From assembly GCF_001718195.1 (NCBI RefSeq), contig NZ_MCNV01000032.1, positions 1 to 64,000 of the forward strand: a stretch of 64,000 bases of DNA, written 5' to 3'. Made by a program: the position numbers and the translations under genes. Under the pieces are notes generated by a model. It had not been told where the DNA came from, ran no database searches, and saw only the letters and a list, made by a program, of their open reading frames with translations. This document shows, in pieces, positions 1 to 8,718 of the stretch; position 1 is the stretch's first letter; each line of letters starts with the position of its first letter. This stretch comes from Paraburkholderia nodosa (GTDB lineage Bacteria > Pseudomonadota > Gammaproteobacteria > Burkholderiales > Burkholderiaceae).

Positions 1-218
1 GTGGGTATGGTGCGCGCCGGACTCTGCAGGGGCCGGCGCGAGCGGTCCGCCAACGCCGTGGCGCCGTCATCCTGTGCATGCCGGGCAAGCCACTTGTAGC
101 CGGTCTTCGGGCTGATGCCGAAACGCCGGCATAGTTCACGCCGGTTGGCGCCGTCCTGCAGGGCCAGATTCACGAATTCCAGACGCAGGTTCATGGTGTT
201 TCTCGGGTTCCAGGGCAT
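1..218 (-). CDS. IS481-type transposase, N-terminal part (runs off the window)
   Basis: The reverse strand opens with an ATG at 218 and reads MPWNPRNTMNLRLEFVNLAL, followed by a helix-turn-helix stretch (NRRELCRRFGISPKTGYKWL) and LADRSRRPLQSP. That is the usual start of IS481-family transposases: a DNA-binding helix-turn-helix ahead of a DDE integrase core. Only about 72 codons are inside the window; the catalytic part lies to the left, so I cannot say whether the gene is intact. The element has cut into the MocR-type gene on its right. Confidence 0.8.
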   Translation of the reverse strand, partial: MPWNPRNTMNLRLEFVNLALQDGANRRELCRRFGISPKTGYKWLARHAQDDGATALADRSRRPLQSPARTIP

Positions 219-300
219 GAACGGCTCCAGGCGAATCACTCGCCCGAAGTGTTACCCATGTCCCCGCACACCTGTTACCCATGTCTCCGGTCCATACAAA
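1..300. mobile_element. Right end of an IS481-family insertion sequence (partial)
   Basis: Between the transposase start (218) and the truncated aminotransferase-like frame are two copies of TGTTACCCATGTC, at 250-262 and 273-285, a motif common near the ends of IS481 elements. The exact junction is not visible because the other end and the target duplication are outside the window. I place it between about 285 and 315, where similarity to the intact MocR paralogue (2861-4276) begins soon after. Confidence 0.6.
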
Positions 301-1306
301 CCTGCTAAAAACGGCCGGCCTGTCGTCGCTGCTCTATCCTGATCCGAGAGGCGAATTCGACCTGCGCAGAGAGATCGCAGGCAATCTCTCCATCGCGCGA
401 AACTTCCACTGTCATCCGGAGCAGGTTTTCGTGACGTCCGGATACAGCGCTGGCTTAGGCTTGACACTTCGGGTGCTAGGTCTGGAAGGCCAGAAGGTCT
501 GGATGGAGGAGCCCGGTTTCATGCTCACCCGTAAGGGGCTGGAACTGGCTCGCTTGAATATCGTGCCGATCCCGGTAGACGCAGACGGTATCAACGTCGA
601 CTACGGCATCAAGACAGCGCCGGACGCCGCGTTAGCGGTCTTAACTCCTGGTCAGCAAGCGCCTCTAGGCTCGACCTTGTCGTTGAGACGGCGCCTTCAA
701 CTGCTTGAGTGGGCGGCTTCAAACGATGCGTGGGTCATTGAAGATGACTACCTTGGAGAACTACAGTTGGAAGGCAGGCCGGCGCCCGCCATGGCATCTT
801 TTGGCGAAGGCAAGCACGTCATCCACATCGGCTCCTTCAGCAAGACTGTTAGCCCTGCTCTTCGGCTTGGCTTCGTTGTTGTCCCGGCCGACCTCGTCAA
901 TGCATTCGCGGAGGTGGCCGCGACACTCGCTCCCGCGCCGTCACCGGTCATTCAAGTCGCCACTGCGGAGTTTATGCGGGAGGGCCACTACATCCGACGT
1001 GTGCGCCGGCTCAAGCGTCTTTATTCCTCGCAGCGCGATGCTCTGACAGCGGAGTTGTGTAGCCGAAACGCGCAATGGGTAAATGCGGGCCTCGCCGTGC
1101 TTCTTCGCCTCCCAGAGGGCGCCCCCGATGTGCGAATCGTTCGCGAGGCAATGACTGCGGGCATCGCGCCATCACCCTTGTCCGCGTGGTTCGCAAATCC
1201 ATCGTGGACGGTGCCAGGCCTTTTGCTCGGGGTTGCGACCGCGCCCGAACAACACCTTGCCAAATCGTGCCAACGATTGTTCGAGATCATTGAAGGGTAC
1301 TGCTGA
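281..1306 (+). pseudogene. 5'-truncated MocR-type (GntR/aminotransferase) regulator
   Basis: The frame holds only the aminotransferase-like part of a MocR regulator: YPDPRGEFDLRREIA, the pyridoxal-phosphate lysine motif GSFSKTVSPALRLGFVV, and a normal C-terminus. The winged-helix DNA-binding domain and linker are missing, replaced by the IS481 end. It aligns along its whole length with the C-terminal two-thirds of the intact protein at 2861-4276, so the two are paralogues. The ATG at 281 lies inside IS sequence; a fusion could be translated from it, but a protein without the DNA-binding domain could not act as a normal regulator. Probably inactive. Confidence 0.85.
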
Positions 1307-1874
1307 CCAACGGGTCACCCGGCGTTGCCTGATTAGCATAAGTGCAGTTTCGTCGAAAAGCGCAGCTGTATAGCTGCTAACTGTTAGCAACGGGGAGGCG
1401 CTTTTCCGGCAAGATCGCCGTCGCCATGCCACCGTGGGTGGCCCTTCTCGAACGTATTTCAGGCTAACTGATCTTACCCACGAACCGCGGACACCTTAAG
1501 TTGCTACGGTCTATCGTTTTCCACGAGGCGACAGACCGATCGATATGCTCGCCGAGCGCGAATCCAGACCTTAACCAATCCCGGAGCCTCTGGGCCCGGT
1601 TGTACGGCTTCTTCACGGGGTTTTCGCTCAGATGGGGAGTCGTCGGCAATTCGCGTCAGGACGGCCATGCACCGCGATCGCGACCAAGTACCCAAGTCAA
1701 TCGCGGAAATGATGAAGAGCTGGGACGTCGACGATGGGACGGTGGGCATGCTGACCGATGCGGCGCTGCTGCTAATGGCACGCTAAGGCCGGCCGCAGCA
1801 ACAAGTTTAGGAAAAGCGCGCCGGACAGGCGCGTTCTTTTGACCGCTTCCGCTCGATTCCACGAGGCGACCGCT
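1307..1874. other. Intergenic region with nested inverted repeats, no convincing gene
   Basis: No family is recognised here. A nested hairpin lies at 1354-1406: outer arms GAAAAGCGC (1354-1362) and GCGCTTTTC (1398-1406), with GCAGCT-gtat-AGCTGC (1362-1377) and GCTAAC-T-GTTAGC (1376-1388) inside. One short plus-strand frame ending near 1785 reads MHRDRDQVPKSIAEMMKSW then DVDDGTVGMLTDAALLLMAR; it looks protein-like but has no clear ribosome site and could be the tail of a lost gene. Confidence 0.4.
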
Positions 1875-2330
1875 TCAGCGTTCCGCAGCCACGGCGGAGT
1901 CGGGGGGCCGGCGGAAGCTGATGGCAAGCCGGTTGTAGGCATTCATCAGGCTGATGGCCATCGTAAGGTCCGCTAGCTCCTTCTCGCTGAACGTCGTCGC
2001 GGCAAGCTGGAAGTCCTCGTCGGGTACATGGGTGTCGGCCACGCGGGTGACCGACTCCGCCCACGCCAGAGCGGCGCGCTCGCGATCGCTGAACAACGCA
2101 CCCGCTTCATGCCAGGCTTGCACAAGCGCCAGTTTCGCGGGCGTGACGCCCTTCTTGATCAGGTCGCGGGTATGCATGTCGAGGCAAAAGGCGCACCCGT
2201 TGATCTGGCTGACGCGCAGATAGACCAGTTCGACGAGGACGTCTTCCAGGCCCGACTGCCTGACATAGCCATATACCCCCCCAAATGCCTTCACGCCGCC
2301 CGGCGATGCCTTGGCGTAGTCCAATCTCAT
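1875..2330 (-). CDS. AhpD-like / carboxymuconolactone decarboxylase-family protein
   Basis: A protein of 151 residues with the alkylhydroperoxidase D fold signature: QINGCAFCLDMHTRDL carries the CxxC pair (Cys46, Cys49) and the following His that form the peroxidase site. The tail (AISLMNAYNRLAISFRRP) is typical of the stand-alone branch of this family, which reduces peroxides using the cysteine pair; the reductant is unknown. I chose the ATG at 2330 because AAGGAG lies 7 nt ahead of it; a TTG two codons earlier would be too close. It follows the cupin gene by 11 nt and is surely cotranscribed. Together with the divergent MocR regulator this is a stand-alone detoxification-type unit; the substrate is not known. 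Confidence 0.85.
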   Translation of the reverse strand: MRLDYAKASPGGVKAFGGVYGYVRQSGLEDVLVELVYLRVSQINGCAFCLDMHTRDLIKKGVTPAKLALVQAWHEAGALFSDRERAALAWAESVTRVADTHVPDEDFQLAATTFSEKELADLTMAISLMNAYNRLAISFRRPPDSAVAAER

Positions 2331-2341
2331 TTTCAAGCTCC

Positions 2342-2773
2342 TTACTGGTCGTTGGTTGTCAGTGCTGTGTCGTTCGAATCGACGACAAACACGGCCAGCA
2401 GTTTTGCCGGCTTGGTCTTGCTCGCATTGCGGCTGACCGGGTGGCGCGAGCCGGGCTCCTCGAAGAATGCCTCCCCGGCCTTGTAGACGCGTTCCGGCTC
2501 GTCGTTCACCTTGCTGGCGACGCTGCCTGAGACTACGTACGCATAGATGAACGCCGACTTCGCGTGGGTGTGAGGCAACGAAGCGCCCCCGGGCGGGTAA
2601 GTGACTTCCACGGCGATCACCGATTTGCCCGGAATGTTTGGAATTGCGTGCGAGAAGTTCGGCTTGACGATATCGCCAGCGCCATGGTCAGCGGCGCCGT
2701 GCGCCGCGGCAACCCCGGACATGGCCAGGCTGCCAGCGGCAACAACAGAAAGTAAGGTTCGTGAAATTTTCAT
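2342..2773 (-). CDS. Secreted single-domain cupin protein
   Basis: 143 residues. The start (MKISRTLLSVVAAGSLAMSG, cleavage near AAAHG) is a signal peptide, so the protein is periplasmic. The rest is one cupin barrel: PPGGASLPHTHAKSAFIYAYVVSG provides two of the metal-binding histidines, and FFEEPGSRHPVSRN provides the second cupin motif. The ATG at 2773 is preceded by AAGGAGCTGATC. First gene of the cupin/AhpD-like pair; divergent from the MocR gene at 2861, which probably controls it. Similar small cupins are often annotated as quercetin-dioxygenase-like, but the reaction is unknown. Confidence 0.8.
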   Translation of the reverse strand: MKISRTLLSVVAAGSLAMSGVAAAHGAADHGAGDIVKPNFSHAIPNIPGKSVIAVEVTYPPGGASLPHTHAKSAFIYAYVVSGSVASKVNDEPERVYKAGEAFFEEPGSRHPVSRNASKTKPAKLLAVFVVDSNDTALTTNDQ

Positions 2774-2810
2774 GATCAGCTCCTTGGTGGCTAGAATCAT
2801 GCATCGGCTA

Positions 2811-2830
2811 TGGTCCACGAAAAAGGACCA
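2811..2830. promoter_or_regulatory. Candidate MocR operator, TGGTCC-N8-GGACCA
   Basis: The sequence TGGTCCACGAAAAAGGACCA is a perfect 6-bp inverted repeat around an 8-bp spacer, in the 87-bp gap between the divergent cupin (2773) and MocR (2861) starts. MocR regulators usually act on the neighbouring divergent gene and on their own promoter. Its place supports the MocR start at 2861 rather than an upstream ATG at 2810, which would put the repeat inside the coding region. Confidence 0.5.
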
Positions 2831-2860
2831 AGAACGCGAAAACTTGATGCACCACCCACC

Positions 2861-4276
2861 ATGACAAATATTCTGGATCTGAAGCTCGACCGTGGTTCCA
2901 AGACAGCACTTGCGGAACAGATACGCCTGGCGATTACTGGCGTCATCGAGAGTGGTGTACTGGCCCCAGGCGCCAGGCTGCCGTCGTGGGTGGATCTTGC
3001 CGCGCAGCTTGGTGTGGCGCGCGGCACCGTCAAGACCGCCTATGAGCGGCTGACCGATGCGCAGTTGATTGTCTCGTCGCGCGCGGGCGGGACCAGGGTC
3101 TCCGAGCACACACCCACCGTGAGCCCCATCGCGGAACGGGCGCGATCGATAGAGACGGATTTGCAGTCGGCGCTATACCAGCACTTCCTGCCCGGCCCTG
3201 CGGTGTTCCAGATGGGCGTGCCCGCATCGGACTGTTTTCCAAACACGTTGTTTGCACGTCTGCGCGCCCGGGCGGCACGCGATGAAGTTGAAGCGCCCGC
3301 ATCCTACCCGGACCCGCGCGGCGAACATGAATTCCGCCGGGAAATCGCCGCGCATTTGGCCTTGTCACGCGGCATTGAGTGCCAGCCCTCGCAGATCTAC
3401 ATCACGGCAGGATTCTCGGGGGCGCTCGGTATCGCGCTACTCGTGCTTCAGGCCCAAGGCCGCAAGGCATGGGTCGAGAATCCCGGATATTTGCTGAGTC
3501 GCAAGGCCCTGGAAATTGGCCAGATCACGACGGTTCCGATTCCCGTCGACGAAGAAGGCATTGACGTCGGCTTCGGCGAAACGCATGCACCGGATGCCGC
3601 GTTGGCGCTGGTCACCGCGGGACAACAGGCGCCGTTGGGTCCGACCTTGTCGCTCGCGCGCCGGCGGCAACTGCTGGAGTGGGCGGCCCGGGCGCAGGCA
3701 TGGATTATCGAAGACGACTATCTGGGCGAGCTGCAGCTGAAACGCCGCGCGGCGCCAGCGCTGGCGTCGCAGGATCGAGCGGGGCGTGTCATTCACATCG
3801 GGACGTTCAGCAAGACCATCAGCCCAACGCTGCGACTGGGATTTGTGGTGGTGCCCCCCGCCCTGGTACCCCGCTTCGATGAAGCGGCAGCGTGCCTGTC
3901 TTCCGCGCCGGGGCCGGCAGTACAGATGGCAATGGCCGAGTTCATGCGTGACGGGCATTACATGCGGCACTTGCGTCGCATGAAACGCATCTACGCGGGC
4001 CGCAGCCAGGCACTGATGACCGCGCTCGAGTCCAGGGGATTCGACGCCTATCCGGCTGGTCTGGCAGTGGTGGTTCGGCTCGCCGATGGCGCCGACGACA
4101 AGCGGATCGCACGGGAGTCCTATGCCTACGGGATCGCGCCCGCGCCGCTATCGATCTGGTACTGCTCCGAGTCCACGCAGCGCTCGGGGCTGCTGCTTGG
4201 CGTTGCGCCGGCGATCGAACAACAGATTCCAGCGGCCTGCGATCGCTTGCATCAGCTGATCCGCAAGTTGAGCTGA
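2861..4276 (+). CDS. MocR-family (GntR plus class I aminotransferase) transcriptional regulator
   Basis: 471 residues. N-terminal GntR winged helix (AEQIRLAITGVIESGVLAPG, LGVARGTVKTAYERL), a linker, then a fold-type-I aminotransferase domain with YPDPRGEHEFRREIA and the PLP lysine in IGTFSKTISPTLRLGFV. MocR proteins use bound pyridoxal phosphate, alone or with a ligand, to control a neighbouring gene. The start at 2861 lies downstream of the TGGTCC/GGACCA repeat; no good ribosome site is seen, so it could be translated from a very short leader. The target is most likely the divergent cupin/AhpD-like pair. A truncated paralogue sits 1.5 kb upstream. Confidence 0.85.
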   Translation: MTNILDLKLDRGSKTALAEQIRLAITGVIESGVLAPGARLPSWVDLAAQLGVARGTVKTAYERLTDAQLIVSSRAGGTRVSEHTPTVSPIAERARSIETDLQSALYQHFLPGPAVFQMGVPASDCFPNTLFARLRARAARDEVEAPASYPDPRGEHEFRREIAAHLALSRGIECQPSQIYITAGFSGALGIALLVLQAQGRKAWVENPGYLLSRKALEIGQITTVPIPVDEEGIDVGFGETHAPDAALALVTAGQQAPLGPTLSLARRRQLLEWAARAQAWIIEDDYLGELQLKRRAAPALASQDRAGRVIHIGTFSKTISPTLRLGFVVVPPALVPRFDEAAACLSSAPGPAVQMAMAEFMRDGHYMRHLRRMKRIYAGRSQALMTALESRGFDAYPAGLAVVVRLADGADDKRIARESYAYGIAPAPLSIWYCSESTQRSGLLLGVAPAIEQQIPAACDRLHQLIRKLS

Positions 4277-4454
4277 TGCGAAAGCGCCGGCAGGTCTTGG
4301 GCCAGCTGGTACGCCATTTCTTCCGGTTTTTGGTACTTTTTTAACGACCAGTGAACGGACACGATGCCGTTCACCGGCTGGCGCGTCACGTTGCGCCGAG
4401 CCATATCGTTAAATCACCGCTGCACTGCGTCGCCACGCAGTCTTAGGAGGAATC

Positions 4455-5367
4455 GTGAAGATTTTCGTTGCAGGCGCCACCGGCGCCGTTGGACTGCCGC
4501 TGGTGCGCGTGCTCTGCGCGCAGGGTCATAAGGTAACGGGGATGACTCGCGCCGGCGCGGGTGACGCCAAGCTTCGCGCGCTTGGCGCCCGCGTGACCCT
4601 GGCGGACGCCTTTCATGCGGAGTCCGTGAAGGATGCCATCGCGACGGCGTCGCCCGATGTGGTCATCGACCAACTCACGTAGCTTCCGGCGAATCCTGCC
4701 GACATCGTCAAGTCTATGCCCAACGATACGCGCCTGCATCGCGAAGGCGGCGCCAATCTGCTGTCCGCTGCCAAGGCGCTGGGCGTCAAACGCTACGTCT
4801 TGCAATCACGTGGCTTCTACCTCGAAGCCCCGCAGGGCTCGCTGGCCGACGAGACAGCCGCGCTCCGCTACGACGCGCCCGGCCAGATTGGTGATAGTGC
4901 GCGGGTCATTGGCGCCTACGAAAATCGCGTCACGGGCTCGATCGCGCTGGAAGGCGTAGTCCTGCGCTACGGCTTCTTCTACGGTCCCGGTACCTCGTAC
5001 AGGCTCGACGGCGCCATTGCGGAGCGGGCGCGAAAAGGCGGGATGGCGATCATCGGCGACGGCAACGCGGTCTGGTCGTTCGTCCACCTCGACGATGCCG
5101 TGGCGGCAACAGTAGCGTCACTGACGGCCGAAGCCGGCGTATACAACGTGGTCGATGACGATCCGCTTCCGGTCGCCACGTGGATGCCTGCATTCGCTCG
5201 CTGGGTCGATGCGCCCGCCCCCGCCAGCGTAAGCGTCGCAGTTGCCCGCGAGGCCGCTGGCGAAGAAGCGGTGTACTACCACACCCACCTGAGTGGTGCC
5301 TCGAATCGCGCAGCGAAGGGAAAAACTCGGTTTCGCGCCGCGGCCGTTGCTCTGGAAGGATGCCTGA
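4455..5367 (+). pseudogene. NAD(P)-dependent epimerase/dehydratase-like gene with stop and frameshift
   Basis: A good ribosome site (AGGAGG) precedes the GTG start. The frame opens with an extended-SDR Rossmann motif (MKIFVAGATGAVGLPLVRVL). An in-frame TAG at 4680-4682 cuts it after SPDVVIDQLT; the same frame then continues with normal family sequence (LPANPADIVKSMPNDTRLH). TCG to TAG is the simplest change. Near 5320-5326 a run of five A residues shifts the frame: dropping one A restores KGKLGFAPRPLLW and a stop at 5365-5367. Two independent lesions argue for real decay rather than one sequencing error. The intact ancestor would be about 300 residues, related to NmrA/epimerase-like oxidoreductases of unknown substrate. 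Confidence 0.8.
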
Positions 5368-5860
5368 ACCGATGCTCCACCCCGAACTGTCCAAATCGTT
5401 GGAGGCGGTCCGCTGGCATATGGACAAGGACATCCCCTGGATACCTTCGACGCCAGCCTGCTTACTGGCGACCAGGCGAAGGCCATCCGCATGAATGCCA
5501 TCACCGAATGGTCGGCCCCGCCCGCCACGGAGATGTTCCTACTCGACAACCGCCATTTCGGCGTTCATGAGCATCTGGCTTCGAGGAACAGAAGCACTCG
5601 CTGGTGCTGATGGAGTACCTGCGCTGTTTCCGCCCGGACCTGGTACCGACCGAGGAAGAACTGCACGCCGTGCGCTTCGAGTTCGACCCGGCCCCGCCGC
5701 TGGAAACGCTGATGCTGCATTTCTGCGGCGAGATCCGCCTGAATCACTGGTATCGCCGTGGGGCCGAATGGCACTCGGAACCGGTGATCAAGCATATCTA
5801 ACGCACGCTGTCGCAGAGCGAAGCCGCAGCGCATTCGCGCTCCGCAATGCCGTCGCGTGT
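5360..5860 (+). pseudogene. Degraded ferritin-like protein gene
   Basis: Started from an ATG overlapping the end of the previous gene, this frame reads MPEPMLHPELSKSLEAVRWH, then breaks near 5440. Other frames carry on the same protein: TFDASLLTGDQAKAIRMNA, then SAFMSIWL, then EEQKHSLVLMEYLR (a helix with the E and E..H ligands of di-iron ferritin-like proteins), and HAVRFEFDPAPPLETLM up to a stop at about 5799-5801. At least three indels and an early stop are needed to explain it. The overlap shows that it once formed an operon with the epimerase-like gene, and both have decayed together. Confidence 0.65.
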
Positions 5861-6036
5861 CCCGAAACACGCCAAACACCGCAATCGCCGCGATGCGTAG
5901 CAGGGAAATCGCAATGGGGATCCCGAGCCTCTGATCAACGGTGATTCGTCTCGCACATTAAATCCTGGTGTTCTGCCAGCGGCAATTCCGGCCATACGTA
6001 CTTTCCCGGATGTCCCGAAAGGTTCTTGCCAATTTA

Positions 6037-6050
6037 ACTAGATCTCTAAT
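6037..6050. promoter_or_regulatory. ATTAGA-type palindromic box upstream of ophA2
   Basis: ACTAGATCTCTAAT matches the perfect palindrome at 14021-14034 (ATTAGAGCTCTAAT) at 12 of 14 positions and lies 53 bp before the ophA2 start. The same box is found before ophE, ophD and ophA1, one per transcription unit, which marks it as the probable operator of the phthalate regulon. Confidence 0.7.
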
Positions 6051-6102
6051 ATAGTTGAGCAACACCTGTTGATGAAGGCGACCTGTCGCCGGGAGACATT
6101 AC

Positions 6103-7434
6103 ATGCTGACCCACGAAGAAAACGAATTGCTGTGCCGCGTTGAAGCCGATGCCCCGATGGGACAACTGATGCGCCGGCACTGGACGCCGGTTTGCCTCAT
6201 CGAAGAAGTCAGCGAGCCGGATGGCGCGCCTGTCAAAGCGCGCGTATTTGGCGAGGACCTCGTCGTATTCCGGGATTCGGAAGGCAGCGTTGGCGTGCTG
6301 GACGAGTACTGCCCGCACCGCCGCGCATCGCTCGTCTACGGCCGCAATGAAGACTCCGGCCTGCGCTGCCTGTATCACGGCTGGAAGTTCGACGTCTCGG
6401 GCAACGTGCTTGAAATGGTGTCCGAGCCGGCTGCGAGCTGCATGACCGACAAGGTCAAGCACAAGGCCTACCCGGTGCAGGAATGGGGAGGCATGGTGTG
6501 GGCGTATATGGGCCCGCAGGACGCCATCCCCGAATTCGTGCCGCCGGCCTGGGCGCCGACTGCCGACACCCGCGTGAGCATTGCCAAGGCACTGCTGCCG
6601 TGCAATTGGGCGCAAATCCTCGAAGGCGCGATCGACTCCGCGCACAGCTCCAGCCTGCATTCGTCCGACTTCGTGCCGGCACGCGTCGGCGGCGCCGAAG
6701 CGACCGGGAAGAACTGGTTGCGCCCATCCACCGACAAGGCCCCGCGCCTGCAGGTCGAGCGCACCGACTACGGCTTCCGTTACGCCGCGCTGCGCCGCCC
6801 GATCTTCAACGCCAACACGCACGACTACGTGCGCTCCACGGTATTCGTGGCGCCGGGAACGGTGCTGATTCCGCCGAACAATCTCTACAACGTGGCGAAC
6901 ATCAACGTGCCGATGGACGACACGAACACGGCGTTCTACTTCATCGCCTGGGGCGATCCGGAGACGACGCCGGAAAACGAAACGTGGCGCAAGTTCCTGC
7001 GTCAGCAGGTCGGTGTTGATCTCGACCAGTATTATCGACCGCTGCGCAATCACGAGAATCGCTTCTGGCAGGACCGCCAGGCGATGAAGGCCGGTAATTT
7101 CACTGGCATTTCGGGCTTCCCGAACCAGGATATCGCCATGTGGGTCACGATGGGCCCGATTGCGAACCGCTCGGACGAGCGCCTCGGCGCGAGCGACCTC
7201 GCCATCGTCGAATTCCGTCGCCGCATGATCGATGCGATCGCTGAATTCGAGAAGGATGGCGAAGCAATTGGCACGGGTGCAAAGGCGATTTCCCGGGAAG
7301 TGTGCTCGTACCAGGCTGTCGTGCCGAAGGAAATCGACTGGCGCACGTATGCCGCGCGTTACGTCAGCAAGAAGAATCCGGAACCCGCAGATCAGCCGTC
7401 CGCGCTCGCAACGGACTACCAGGTCAAGCAATAA
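6103..7434 (+). CDS. ophA2: Phthalate 4,5-dioxygenase, oxygenase component
   Basis: 443 residues, the usual length of the homo-oligomeric Rieske oxygenases of the phthalate dioxygenase family. The Rieske cluster ligands are C70-P-H72 and C89-x2-H92 (DEYCPHRRAS, LRCLYHGWKF); the mononuclear iron site is D178/H181/H186 (EGAIDSAHSSSLH). With electrons from OphA1 it would turn phthalate into the 4,5-cis-dihydrodiol in the cytoplasm. It is followed 16 nt later by ophB in the same direction, and the pathway partners (ophC, ophD, ophA1, ophE) lie within 9 kb, which fixes the substrate better than sequence alone. A palindromic box stands 53 bp upstream. Confidence 0.92.
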   Translation: MLTHEENELLCRVEADAPMGQLMRRHWTPVCLIEEVSEPDGAPVKARVFGEDLVVFRDSEGSVGVLDEYCPHRRASLVYGRNEDSGLRCLYHGWKFDVSGNVLEMVSEPAASCMTDKVKHKAYPVQEWGGMVWAYMGPQDAIPEFVPPAWAPTADTRVSIAKALLPCNWAQILEGAIDSAHSSSLHSSDFVPARVGGAEATGKNWLRPSTDKAPRLQVERTDYGFRYAALRRPIFNANTHDYVRSTVFVAPGTVLIPPNNLYNVANINVPMDDTNTAFYFIAWGDPETTPENETWRKFLRQQVGVDLDQYYRPLRNHENRFWQDRQAMKAGNFTGISGFPNQDIAMWVTMGPIANRSDERLGASDLAIVEFRRRMIDAIAEFEKDGEAIGTGAKAISREVCSYQAVVPKEIDWRTYAARYVSKKNPEPADQPSALATDYQVKQ

Positions 7435-7450
7435 CGGGAGGCACACGGCC

Positions 7451-8629
7451 ATGGAGCAGCACCGTTTGCGCATCGGGGTCGCAGGACTGGGACGGGCATT
7501 CTCGCTGATGCTGCCGACCTTCCTGCGCGACCCCAGAGTCCAGCTCGTCGCTGCGTGCGATCCGCGTGACGAAGCGCGGCGGCAGTTCGCCGCCGACTTC
7601 GCGGCGCCCACCTATGCGGACGTGGCGGAGTTGGCGGATGACCCCAACGTCGAAATCATCTACGTTGCGAGTCCGCACCAGTTCCACGCGCAACACACTG
7701 AAATTGCTGCGGCAAAGGGCAAACACGTACTCGTCGAAAAACCGATGGCGCTCGCCGCCGCGGACTGCGACCGCATGATCGCTGCCTGCCGCGCGGCGAA
7801 CGTGCATCTGATTGTCGGCCATTGCCACAGTTTCGACACGCCGTACCTGCGTACGCGCGAATTGATCAGTCGCGGCGAATTCGGCGCGGTGAAGATGATC
7901 CAGGCCGTCAACTACACCGACTACCTGTATCGCCCGCGCCGACCCGAGGAGCTGGCCACGGCTGCAGGTGGCGGCGCCGTCTTCAGCCAGGCGGCCCACC
8001 AGGTCGACATCGTGCGAATGCTCGCCGGCTCGCGCGCGACGCGGCTGCGCGCGAGTGTGGGACGGTGGGATCCGTCTCGCCCGACCGAAGGCGCTTATTC
8101 TGCGCTGATCTGGTTCGAGAGCGGTGCCTATGCCTCGCTCTCGTACAACGGCTATGGCCACTTCAACACCGATGAATGGAGCGGCTGGATCGGCGAAATG
8201 GGCGATCGAACGAGCCCCGACACGTACGGAAGCGCCCGCCGCCGTCTGGAGACGCTCGCGACCTCGGACGAGGAGGCCAGACTCAAGGCGGCCGGCACTT
8301 ACGGCGGATCCGCATACAAGCCGCCAACGGCCGACGCGGACGAGCCGCCGCGCTTTCATCAGCATTTCGGTCCGGTCATCGTCTCGTGCGAACGCGCAGA
8401 CCTGCGTCCACTGCCCGATTCGATCGTCGTCTACGGCGACGAGCAGCGCCAAACGCTGCCGCTGCCTGCACCCGCCGTGCCGCGCGCCGAAGTGATCGAC
8501 GAGTTGCATGGCGCGGTCGTCAACGGACATTCACCCCTTCACGATGGCGAATGGGCGAAGGGCACGCTGGAAATCTGTATCGCGATTCTGAAGTCGAGCG
8601 AAACGGGCGCAGATGTAACGCTTCGATAG
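7451..8629 (+). CDS. ophB: Phthalate 4,5-cis-dihydrodiol dehydrogenase
   Basis: 392 residues, a Gfo/Idh/MocA-family oxidoreductase: Rossmann start LRIGVAGLGRAFSLMLPTF, then VEIIYVASPHQFHAQHTEIA and the EKPMAL motif (KHVLVEKPMALAAADCD) that carries the conserved Lys-Pro of this family. It oxidises the dihydrodiol made by OphA2 to 4,5-dihydroxyphthalate with NAD. This fold, rather than an SDR, is what known phthalate dihydrodiol dehydrogenases use. Start ATG with GGGAGG 9 nt upstream; same operon as ophA2. A hairpin terminator follows at 8692-8711. Confidence 0.9.
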   Translation: MEQHRLRIGVAGLGRAFSLMLPTFLRDPRVQLVAACDPRDEARRQFAADFAAPTYADVAELADDPNVEIIYVASPHQFHAQHTEIAAAKGKHVLVEKPMALAAADCDRMIAACRAANVHLIVGHCHSFDTPYLRTRELISRGEFGAVKMIQAVNYTDYLYRPRRPEELATAAGGGAVFSQAAHQVDIVRMLAGSRATRLRASVGRWDPSRPTEGAYSALIWFESGAYASLSYNGYGHFNTDEWSGWIGEMGDRTSPDTYGSARRRLETLATSDEEARLKAAGTYGGSAYKPPTADADEPPRFHQHFGPVIVSCERADLRPLPDSIVVYGDEQRQTLPLPAPAVPRAEVIDELHGAVVNGHSPLHDGEWAKGTLEICIAILKSSETGADVTLR

Positions 8630-8691
8630 TTGTTGTTGGCGGTCTAAAAGCGCGCGTAAACAGGAGCTTGAGCGAATCCGTCAACAATTAA

Positions 8692-8711
8692 GGGGCGCAC
8701 ACGTGCGCCCC
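8692..8711. terminator. Hairpin between convergent ophB and ophE
   Basis: GGGGCGCAC-AC-GTGCGCCCC forms an 8-9 bp GC stem. On the minus strand it is followed by TTAATTGTT, so it is best placed to end the ophE-side transcript; on the plus strand it lacks a T run but would still slow read-through from ophB. Confidence 0.65.
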
Positions 8712-8718
8712 GATCCCC

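Noticed and set aside
1354..1406. Possible integron attC site
   Set aside because: The inner repeats look like attC cores at first, but GTTAGCA and TGCTAAC do not obey the GTTRRRY/RYYYAAC rule, and no integrase or cassette array is near.
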